Made by a program: the position numbers and the translations under genes
The notes under the pieces: model-generated
Databases searched by the model: none
What the model saw: the letters and a program-made list of their open reading frames with translations, nothing else
Told to the model about the DNA's origin: nothing
NCBI GenBank assembly: GCA_041485905.1
Contig: JBGPKK010000131.1
Coordinates: forward strand, 1-12,898
Reading direction: 5' to 3'
DNA from: JAHFUI01 sp041485905
Lineage (GTDB): Bacteria; Acidobacteriota; Vicinamibacteria; Vicinamibacterales; CAVVIG01
Length of the DNA: 12,898 nt
In this document: positions 5,779 through 11,585 of the stretch, piece after piece
Numbering within the stretch: position 1 is the stretch's first letter
How the letters are laid out: each line of letters begins with the position of its first letter

Positions 5779-8091
5779 TTGGGAAGACTTATCCGCGTTC
5801 TTGCTGTCGCTGCTGGCGTACTGGTCTGCGGCGCCACTGGTGCGTCTGCCCAAAATACCAACGATAAAATCGACCGCGCGCTGCAGGACGCCCTGAAATC
5901 GGGCGCGCCCAGGCAGCACGTCATCATTTCCGTCAAGCACGGCTACCTCGCCAGTGTGCGTCAGGCCCTTCAGGGCCACGGCGACCACATCAAGGGCGAG
6001 CACGCGTCCATCGATGCGCTGTCGGCCGACATTCACACAACCGACATCCCCGAACTGGCGCGTCAGCCGTGGGTTCAGAGCGTGTCGATTGACGCCACCG
6101 TCTACGCGGTCGGCAAAGACGACAAGAACAACGACAACAAGAACAACGACGACAAGAAGGGCGGCAGCGGCAAGACGACCGGATCCAGTTCGTCAACGAC
6201 CTCTGCGCCGCCGAGCCTGAATTCGCTCCGCGAGACGCTCGGCTTGTCGGTGTCGGCGCCGAGCGGCAAGGGCTCTGGACAAAACATCGTCGTCGGGGTT
6301 CTGGACTCGGGCATCGCGGTAAGCGGCGACCTGCCGCTCAGTCGCATTAGATTTTTCGACTTCACGCAGGGTCCGTGCGCCGCGAATCCCGCTTCCACGG
6401 CGTGCTTCGCGACGGTGACGTCGCCGTACGACGATTTCGGACACGGGACGCACATCGCTGGCCTGATCGGCAGCAACGGCTCGTTGTCCGGCAACCACTA
6501 TCAGGGCATCGCGCCGGAAACCAGCTTCGTTGGCATCAAGGTGCTCAACAGCATCGGAGCGGGCCAGACGAGCAACGTCATCAGCGCGATCGAGTTCCTG
6601 ATCGCTCATCCGGAGCTCCACGTTCGCGTCATCAACCTGTCGGTGGGGCATCCCATCTACGAGCCCGCGCGATCTGATCCGCTGGTTCGCGCCATCGAAG
6701 ACGCGGCGGCTCACGGTATCGTCGCTGTAGTCGCCGCCGGGAACGACGGCCAGACCTGCAAGATCGACGCAGGCGTTCAGACGTGCACCGGTCCGATCTA
6801 CGCCAGCATCAATTCGCCGGGCAACGCACCATCCGCCATTACCGTCGGTGCCGTCGACACGAAAGACACCGTTACGCGAGGCGACGACGCCATCGCGCCC
6901 TATAGCTCACGTGGTCCGACGTGGTTCGATGCGATCGCCAAGCCGGACGTCGTGGCGCCGGGTCATCATCTGTGGTCCGACGCAACGGGCGTCAATCCCT
7001 CTGAGACGACGCTCTGGGCACAATGCGGCGCGGCCCAGATCAGCAACACCTTGATTCATTGCGAAGACACTACGCTGACAGGCGCCCAGTTCATTCGGCT
7101 GAGCGGCACGAGCATGTCGGCGGGCGTCACAACGGGCGTTGTCGCGTTGGTGCTCGAGGCGAAAGATACGCTCACGCCCAATGCGGTGAAGGCCGTGCTC
7201 GAATACACGGCGGTGCCGCTGTCCAGTGTCGACGTGCTGACCCAGGGCACCGGGCAGATCAATGCGGCGGGCGCGGTTGCCCTCGCCGGCTCGATCAACC
7301 CAACGGCGTCGCTCGGCGACTGGTGGTTGACGAGCGGTGTGACGCCGTTCACGACGATCGGCGGTTCCGCGTTGGGCTGGAGCCAGAGCATTATTTGGGG
7401 CCACAAGATCCTGGGCGGCGATCTGGTCTATCGCAACCTGCTCATCTGGTCGCGCAACATCATCTGGGGCACCAACATCATCTGGGGCACCAACAAAGAC
7501 ATCCACCGGGGTACTGATCGGAACATCGTCTGGAGTACTGACAAGAACATCGTCTGGGACACGGATAGAAACATCTGGGGCACCCATCGGCTCGACGGTG
7601 TGCCCAACCTGGTGATTGCGGGGATCAACCGACGCCTGGCCACCAACATCATCTGGGGCACAAACACCTACGTCCGCGCCTGGGACATTGTCTGGCGCCA
7701 CAACATCATCTGGGGCTTCGATCAGAACATCGTCTGGGGCACCGATCAGAACATCGTCTGGGGCACGCACCTGGCGGCGAACCGCATCCTCGGCCTCGTC
7801 GAGGACAACAACATCGTGTGGGGCACCGACTGGAACATCATCTGGGGCACGACCGACGGCGCCAACATCGTCTGGGGCACCTACGAGGACGCCAACATCG
7901 TGTGGGGCACCTGGGACGGCGACAACATCATCTGGGGCACGACCGAGGCCGACGGCACCAACATCGTCTGGGGCACGTCGCTCGGCGACAACATCACTTG
8001 GGGCACCTGGGACGGCGACAACATCATCTGGGGGACCCAAGACAACATCGTGTGGGGGACGGCCGTCCTGACGGCAGGCACGTTCGACTAA
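5779..8091 (+). CDS. Secreted subtilisin-like (S8) serine protease with C-terminal NI[IV]WGT repeat array
   Basis: A secreted peptidase of the subtilase family, 770 residues from TTG 5779. Residues 1-24 form a signal peptide (GRLIRVLAVAAG core, cleavage A-S-A before Q25). About 46-110 resembles an inhibitor I9-type propeptide (HVIISVKHG, then Q-S-V-S-I-D). Residues 113-144 are a Lys/Asn/Asp then Ser/Thr-rich linker. The catalytic domain has Asp176 (G-V-L-D-S-G), His222 (F-G-H-G-T-H), oxyanion Asn322 (A-A-G-N-D-G) and Ser445 (S-G-T-S-M-S-A), so it should be active. Residues 537-761 hold about 22 units of a six-residue motif. No membrane anchor or sorting signal follows; the protein ends about nine residues later. 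The start is uncertain: TTG 5737 or TTG 5602 are in-frame alternatives and there is no ATG or clear ribosome-binding site. I chose 5779 because it gives a compact signal peptide. Substrate is unknown. Confidence 0.92.
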   Translation: MGRLIRVLAVAAGVLVCGATGASAQNTNDKIDRALQDALKSGAPRQHVIISVKHGYLASVRQALQGHGDHIKGEHASIDALSADIHTTDIPELARQPWVQSVSIDATVYAVGKDDKNNDNKNNDDKKGGSGKTTGSSSSTTSAPPSLNSLRETLGLSVSAPSGKGSGQNIVVGVLDSGIAVSGDLPLSRIRFFDFTQGPCAANPASTACFATVTSPYDDFGHGTHIAGLIGSNGSLSGNHYQGIAPETSFVGIKVLNSIGAGQTSNVISAIEFLIAHPELHVRVINLSVGHPIYEPARSDPLVRAIEDAAAHGIVAVVAAGNDGQTCKIDAGVQTCTGPIYASINSPGNAPSAITVGAVDTKDTVTRGDDAIAPYSSRGPTWFDAIAKPDVVAPGHHLWSDATGVNPSETTLWAQCGAAQISNTLIHCEDTTLTGAQFIRLSGTSMSAGVTTGVVALVLEAKDTLTPNAVKAVLEYTAVPLSSVDVLTQGTGQINAAGAVALAGSINPTASLGDWWLTSGVTPFTTIGGSALGWSQSIIWGHKILGGDLVYRNLLIWSRNIIWGTNIIWGTNKDIHRGTDRNIVWSTDKNIVWDTDRNIWGTHRLDGVPNLVIAGINRRLATNIIWGTNTYVRAWDIVWRHNIIWGFDQNIVWGTDQNIVWGTHLAANRILGLVEDNNIVWGTDWNIIWGTTDGANIVWGTYEDANIVWGTWDGDNIIWGTTEADGTNIVWGTSLGDNITWGTWDGDNIIWGTQDNIVWGTAVLTAGTFD
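7387..8061 (+). repeat. Protein-coding array of NI[IV]WGT repeats (about 22 units)
   Basis: Within the protease C-terminus the motif N-I-[IV]-W-G-T occurs exactly 13 times, once as N-I-T-W-G-T, and about eight times in decayed form (for example S-I-I-W-G-H, N-I-V-W-S-T, N-I-V-W-D-T, D-I-V-W-R-H, N-I-I-W-G-F, and a unit with one residue lost). Decayed units cluster in the first half; the second half is nearly uniform. The distance from one unit to the next is mostly an even number of residues (6, 8, 10, 12, once 20), with linkers such as W-D-G-D, T-D-G-A and Y-E-D-A. At DNA level the unit is AACATC[AG]T[CG]TGGGGCAC. The array is in frame throughout. Confidence 0.95.
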
Positions 8092-8108
8092 TGGAGAAGA
8101 TCAACTAA
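8091..8108 (+). CDS. Five-codon minigene (MEKIN) between protease and acetyltransferase
   Basis: The protease stop reads TAATGG, so an ATG (8091-8093) overlaps the TAA by one base. It opens a five-codon frame, M-E-K-I-N, which itself ends in TAATGG, opening the acetyltransferase start at 8108. The two copies of CTAATGGAGAA (8088-8098 and 8105-8115) form a 17-bp-period direct duplication. It may be only a duplicated start region that carries a ribosome from one gene to the next; I have no evidence that the peptide matters. Confidence 0.3.
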   Translation: MEKIN

Positions 8109-8770
8109 TGGAGAAAATGCCTTACCAGCCGCACCTGGAACCGGTCGTCGCGACCGTTCCATTGCCCGTACAGGGCGAGCGCAGCGGGAACTGGCGTTTC
8201 GGCCTGCCCGCCCTCAACGGATCGCGCGTCACGTTGCGCGAGCTGCGGGTGACTGACGCCGCGTCGCTCTACACCGCGCTGTCGACCGAAGAAGTGGGGC
8301 GATTCATTTCGCCGCCGCCGACGACGGTCGAAGGTTTCGAGCGCTTCATCGCGTGGACACATCAGCAGCGCGCCGGCGGCCGGTACGTCTGTTTCGGGAT
8401 CGTCCCTCGGGGCGACGACGTGGCGGTCGGGCTGTTCCAGATACGCACGCTCGAGTCCGATTGCGGCGTGGCCGAGTGGGGATTCGCGCTGGCCTACGAA
8501 TTCTGGGGCAGCGGCCTCTTCGAGGAGGGCGCCCGGCTCGTCGTCGATTTCGCCTTCCGCGCGGTCGGCATTCATCGTCTCGAAGCGCGGGCGGCCGTGC
8601 GAAATGGCCGCGGCAACGGCGCGCTCAGAAAGCTTGGCGCCGTGCAGGAAGGCGTGCTGCGCCGCTCGTTCATTCGTGCGGGCGAATATCTCGATCAAGC
8701 ACTCTGGAGCATTCTCCGCGACGACTGGCAGCGACAGTCGACTGCCGTCTCCGCTCGCCAGCTTCACTAA
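8108..8770 (+). CDS. GNAT-family N-acetyltransferase (RimJ/RimL-like)
   Basis: This 220-residue protein is a GCN5-related acetyltransferase of the RimJ/RimL type (Acetyltransf_3 pattern), which moves acetyl from acetyl-CoA to an amine. About 37-50 (NGSRVTLRELRVTD) is the typical first strand. The sequence A-E-W-G-F-A-L-A-Y-E-F-W-G-S-G-L (122-137) contains the strand 4 and acetyl-CoA pyrophosphate loop region. The block R-L-E-A-R-A-A-V-R-N-G-R-G-N-G-A-L-R-K-L-G-A (157-178) matches the late GNAT motif with N-x-x-x-x-x-x-L-x-K-L-G. The first ~30 residues are an extension without family counterpart. It starts at ATG 8108, immediately after a five-codon frame and 17 bp after the protease, so it is likely co-transcribed. 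The acceptor substrate cannot be predicted. Confidence 0.88.
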   Translation: MEKMPYQPHLEPVVATVPLPVQGERSGNWRFGLPALNGSRVTLRELRVTDAASLYTALSTEEVGRFISPPPTTVEGFERFIAWTHQQRAGGRYVCFGIVPRGDDVAVGLFQIRTLESDCGVAEWGFALAYEFWGSGLFEEGARLVVDFAFRAVGIHRLEARAAVRNGRGNGALRKLGAVQEGVLRRSFIRAGEYLDQALWSILRDDWQRQSTAVSARQLH

Positions 8771-8806
8771 CACGTCGCTCGCGATCGGTCCACTCCCGTC
8801 CTGTTC

Positions 8807-9892
8807 ATGGACGTCCGCCAGTTCGATTTCGATCTTCCCGTTGAGCTCATCGCGCAGGAACCGGCCCTCGAACGCGGCGCCGGGCGTCTGCTGTTTCTCC
8901 CTCGGGACTCGCGTCCAATGGAGCACAGATCGATCGTGGACCTGCCGGATCTCGTTCGCGCCGGCGACGTCCTCGTCGTCAACAACACGCGCGTCTTTCC
9001 GGCCCGGCTCCTCGGCCGGCGCGTGCCGAGCGGCGGAGCGGTCGAATGTCTGCTGATCGGTCGCCTGTTTGGCGGACCGGGCGACGCGACGACCTCGGAC
9101 ACCTCAGAGAGCGAGCAGCGCTGGGAAACGCTGGTCCACCCGGGCCAGCGGCTGGGACCGGGCGCGATGGTGGTGTTCGACGGCGAGCGGGGGCTCCACG
9201 GCGAGATCCTCGAGCGACGATTCCACGGCCGGCGCGTGATCCGCCTATGGACCGAGGACGGATCGTCCATCGATGCCGCCGTCGACGCGGTGGGGCATGT
9301 GCCGCTGCCGCCGTACATCAAACGCCCCGATCGAGCCGGCGATCGCGATCGATACCAGACGATCTTCGCGCGGCAACGCGGATCGGTCGCGGCGCCGACC
9401 GCCGGCCTGCACATGAGCAGCGCGCTGGTGATGGCGCTCGAGGCGCGAGGGATCGAGATTGTCGACATCACGCTCCATATCGGCTACGGAACGTTTCAGC
9501 CCGTCCGGGTGGAACGAGTCGAAGATCATCTGGTCGAGCCCGAGCGTTACGAAATCAGCGGGATGGCGGCGGCCCGGATCAATCTCGCACTCGACGAAGG
9601 ACGGCGCGTGATCGCGGTCGGGACGACGACGACCCGGGCGCTGGAGTCGGTGGGGAGAACCAATGGCGGACGCCTGGTCCCCGGATCCGGGGAGACTGAC
9701 CTGTTCATCCATCCCGGATTCGAGTTCCGCCTCGTCCGTGGGTTGATGACCAACTTCCACCTGCCCAGGTCCTCGCTGCTCATGCTCGTCTGCGCCTTCG
9801 CCGGCCGTGAACGCGTGATGGCCGCGTACGGGGCCGCCGTCGCGGAGCGGTATCGGTTCTACAGCTACGGCGACGCGATGCTAATACTGTGA
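8807..9892 (+). CDS. queA: S-adenosylmethionine:tRNA ribosyltransferase-isomerase (QueA)
   Basis: QueA transfers and isomerises the ribosyl part of S-adenosylmethionine onto 7-aminomethyl-7-deazaguanine at position 34 of GUN-anticodon tRNAs, giving epoxyqueuosine. The 361-residue product matches the family in length and across its whole extent: FDFDLPVELIAQEP (6-19), V-V-N-N-T-R-V-F-P-A-R-L (57-68), H-V-P-L-P-P-Y-I-K-R (164-173), Y-Q-T-I-F-A-R-Q-R-G-S-V-A-A-P-T-A-G-L-H (183-202), G-Y-G-T-F-Q-P-V (227-234), V-G-T-T-T-T-R-A-L-E-S (271-281) and the C-terminal LMTNFHLPRSSLLMLV (313-328). Residues 88-105 form a slightly enlarged loop. It starts 36 bp after the acetyltransferase stop and is the first gene of a tRNA-modification group with tilS. 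Confidence 0.97.
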   Translation: MDVRQFDFDLPVELIAQEPALERGAGRLLFLPRDSRPMEHRSIVDLPDLVRAGDVLVVNNTRVFPARLLGRRVPSGGAVECLLIGRLFGGPGDATTSDTSESEQRWETLVHPGQRLGPGAMVVFDGERGLHGEILERRFHGRRVIRLWTEDGSSIDAAVDAVGHVPLPPYIKRPDRAGDRDRYQTIFARQRGSVAAPTAGLHMSSALVMALEARGIEIVDITLHIGYGTFQPVRVERVEDHLVEPERYEISGMAAARINLALDEGRRVIAVGTTTTRALESVGRTNGGRLVPGSGETDLFIHPGFEFRLVRGLMTNFHLPRSSLLMLVCAFAGRERVMAAYGAAVAERYRFYSYGDAMLIL

Positions 9893-10001
9893 AATGCACA
9901 ATGCGGAATGCACAATGCACAAAATGCATTCTGCATTCGGCGTTTGGCGTTTTGCGTTTTGCGTTTTGCGTTTTGCATTGTGCGGTAACATAAAAAGTTA
10001 C
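9893..10001. repeat. Repeat-rich spacer with inverted and tandem short words upstream of the tRNA
   Basis: The spacer begins with AATGCACAATGC-type words and ends with GCGTTTT tandems. GCACAATGCA at 9910-9919 pairs with TGCATTGTGC at 9974-9983; GCACAATGC also occurs at 9896-9904. GCGTTTT is repeated four times without error at 9947-9974, preceded by one imperfect unit. A 5-bp inverted repeat GTAAC/GTTAC (9985-9989 and 9997-10001) sits against the tRNA 5' end. The long imperfect stem could end the queA transcript or serve as tRNA leader structure. Confidence 0.7.
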
Positions 10002-10075
10002 GCCGGAGTAGCTCAGATGGTGAGAGCACGCGTCTCATAAGCGCGGGGTCGGCGGTTCGAATCCGCCCTCCGGCA
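10002..10075 (+). tRNA. tRNA with anticodon CAT (elongator Met most likely; Ile2 possible)
   Basis: A full cloverleaf of 74 nt is visible: acceptor GCCGGAG (10002-10008) with CTCCGGC (10068-10074), D stem GCTC/GAGC, anticodon stem CGCGT/GCGCG with loop CTCATAA (anticodon CAT at 10036-10038), 5-nt variable loop, T stem GGCGG/CCGCC with loop TTCGAAT, discriminator A. The terminal CCA is not encoded (CCC follows). A paired G1-C72 argues against initiator tRNA. Elongator Met is the default; A73, C29-G41 and A37-A38 are also compatible with tRNA-Ile(CAU), the substrate of TilS, whose gene starts 13 bp later. The tRNA may share a transcript with tilS. Confidence 0.95.
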
Positions 10076-10088
10076 CCCTTGAAACGTC

Positions 10089-11585
10089 ATGAGCGCACTG
10101 CTTGACCGCGTCCGTCGGTTCATCCACCGGCACGATCTCGCCGGCCGCGAGACTCGCGTCGTGGTCGCGCTGTCGGGCGGATCCGATTCGGTCGCGCTCG
10201 CGCACCTCATTCGCGCGCTCGACGAGGCGGGCGAGCTGCGCGCGGTCGGCATCGCGCACTTCAATCATCAGCTTCGCGACTCGGCCGATCGCGACGAGCG
10301 CTTCTGCGCCCAGCTGGCCGCATCGTTCGGATGGCCGCTGTCGGTCGAACGCGAAGACATCGCCGCGCGCGCCAGACGCGAGCGCCGATCGCTCGAGGAC
10401 ACGGCCCGGACCGCGCGTTACGGATTGTTCGAGCGCGCGCGCGCGCAGTTGGGCGCCGATGTCGTCGCGCTCGGCCACACGCGGGACGATCAGGCCGAGA
10501 CGTTCCTGCTGAGGCTGCTCCGGGGCGCCGGCCCACGCGGTCTGGCGGCGATGCATCCGCGCAACCAGTCGATCGTCCGACCGCTGTTATCCTGCCGCCG
10601 TGACGAGCTGCGTGCCTATCTCGCCGAACGTCAGACGCCGTACGTTGAAGACGAATCGAACGCCGACGTCAGTATCCCGCGCAACCGCATCCGCGCCGAC
10701 CTGCTGCCGTGGCTGGAACAGCGGTTCAATCCAGGAATCGTCGACGTGCTGGCCGACGAGGCCGACCTGGCGCGCGAGGTGTGGCAATGGATGGAGGCGG
10801 AGGCAGACGATCTGACCCTCAGAAGTCTCAAATCTCAAGGCTCAAGGCTGTCAGGTTCAGACTTCAGACTTGAGACGTCACACTTCGACGTGCCGGTCCT
10901 GATGGCCGCGCCGCTGGCGCTTCGGCGATTCGCTGTCTGGCGCGCGATGACGGATGCCGCAGCCGGCAGGCCCGTCGCCTTTGCTCACGTCGAGGCCGCG
11001 CTGCGCATGCTGGAGTCTGAAGATGCCGCGCCGGTCGACGTGCCGGGACATCGGCTGGAACGTCAGGGCCAAAATCTCGTCCTAACAAGTAGACCCCCTG
11101 GGGCGGTTGAAGCGGTCGGCCGGCGCCGGCGCGGGATGCGACAAGGGGGCGAGGCGGTGGGGAAGACTGCGAACTTTTTCAACTATCCGCTGTCTATCCC
11201 AGGAGAGGTCCCCGTCCCGGCCGCAGGATGCATCCTCTCGGCGGAAGCCGGCCCGGCGGGCGTCCTCGACCCGCAGGCGATGTCGTCCGATAAGACGGTG
11301 GCTGTCGTCAGGCGGGACCTGTGCACGGGCCTGTTGCGGATCAGGAACCGGCGCGCGGGCGACTCGTTCCGGCCCCTGGGACTGGGGGGCCGGAAGAAGC
11401 TCCAGGACTTCTTCGTGGACCGGAAAGTGACGCGGCCCCGTCGCGATACTGTTCCGCTGGTCGTCGACGAAACCGACCGGATTGTGTGGGTGGCAGGTTA
11501 TGGCATTGATGAGGCGTTTCGGGTAACCGACCCCGCGCAACCCGTGCTAATCTTGAAACTTAAGTTTTTGGGAGGCCCTGCGTGA
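10089..11585 (+). CDS. tilS: tRNA(Ile)-lysidine synthetase (TilS)
   Basis: TilS uses ATP and lysine to turn C34 of tRNA-Ile(CAU) into lysidine, switching its identity from Met to Ile. The 498-residue product has the PP-loop S-G-G-S-D-S (29-34), H-F-N-H-Q-L-R (57-63), G-H-T-R-D-D-Q-A-E-T (129-138) and P-R-N-R-I-R (197-202) of the N-terminal ATPase domain, and a C-terminal TilS domain with R-A-G-D-S-F-R-P-L-G (422-431), KKLQDFFVDRKV (436-447) and W-V-A-G-Y-G-I-D-E (467-475). Residues about 244-266 are encoded by a repeat-like word tract inserted in frame, and 337-358 is a further Arg/Gly-rich stretch between conserved parts, making the protein longer than compact family members. Start ATG 10089 is 13 bp after the tRNA. 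The stop overlaps the ftsH start. Confidence 0.96.
   Translation: MSALLDRVRRFIHRHDLAGRETRVVVALSGGSDSVALAHLIRALDEAGELRAVGIAHFNHQLRDSADRDERFCAQLAASFGWPLSVEREDIAARARRERRSLEDTARTARYGLFERARAQLGADVVALGHTRDDQAETFLLRLLRGAGPRGLAAMHPRNQSIVRPLLSCRRDELRAYLAERQTPYVEDESNADVSIPRNRIRADLLPWLEQRFNPGIVDVLADEADLAREVWQWMEAEADDLTLRSLKSQGSRLSGSDFRLETSHFDVPVLMAAPLALRRFAVWRAMTDAAAGRPVAFAHVEAALRMLESEDAAPVDVPGHRLERQGQNLVLTSRPPGAVEAVGRRRRGMRQGGEAVGKTANFFNYPLSIPGEVPVPAAGCILSAEAGPAGVLDPQAMSSDKTVAVVRRDLCTGLLRIRNRRAGDSFRPLGLGGRKKLQDFFVDRKVTRPRRDTVPLVVDETDRIVWVAGYGIDEAFRVTDPAQPVLILKLKFLGGPA
10818..10884. repeat. Short-word repeat tract inside the tilS coding sequence
   Basis: Within tilS a tract of CTCAAG/TCAGA words encodes residues about 244-266. 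GTCTCAA at 10825-10831 is inverted as TTGAGAC at 10870-10876. CAGACTTGAGACGT (10865-10878) is an exact inverted copy of a 14-mer in the ruvA-ruvB spacer (908-921). The tract keeps the reading frame and falls between the ATPase and C-terminal domains. Confidence 0.7.
11570..11575 (+). promoter_or_regulatory. Ribosome-binding site for ftsH inside the end of tilS
   Basis: GGGAGG lies 6 nt before the GTG at 11582 and is one of the clearest Shine-Dalgarno sequences in the window. It supports the GTG start, which overlaps the tilS TGA by 4 bp (GTGA). Confidence 0.75.

Noticed and set aside
5597..5896. Overlapping plus-strand frame beginning M-G-W-Y-A-P upstream of the protease
   Set aside because: It runs out of frame into the protease signal and propeptide region and has no recognisable features; I found no evidence of a frameshift joining the two.
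6907..8040. Long minus-strand open frame (about 377 codons) rich in A-P-D-D-V repeats opposite the protease repeats
   Set aside because: It is the antisense reading of the repeat DNA; the plus strand has the catalytic triad and a signal peptide, and the minus frame has no family features.
7380..8065. CRISPR-like periodic repeats
   Set aside because: Units are coding, spacing varies in multiples of three, repeats are only about 18 bp with no unique spacers of even size, and no cas genes are present.
9959..9991. Promoter for the tRNA with -10 TAACAT at 9986
   Set aside because: No -35 match at an acceptable distance; TTGCGT copies lie 14 or 21 nt away because of the GCGTTTT repeat and are probably accidental.
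10002..10075. Initiator tRNA-fMet
   Set aside because: Position 1 pairs with 72 (G-C), unlike bacterial initiator tRNAs, and the anticodon stem lacks the three consecutive G-C pairs in the initiator arrangement.
11090..11165. Possible second repeat insertion in tilS (Arg/Gly-rich stretch, residues about 337-358)
   Set aside because: It looks unlike conserved TilS, but I see no repeated word or inverted pairing, so it may simply be a variable linker.
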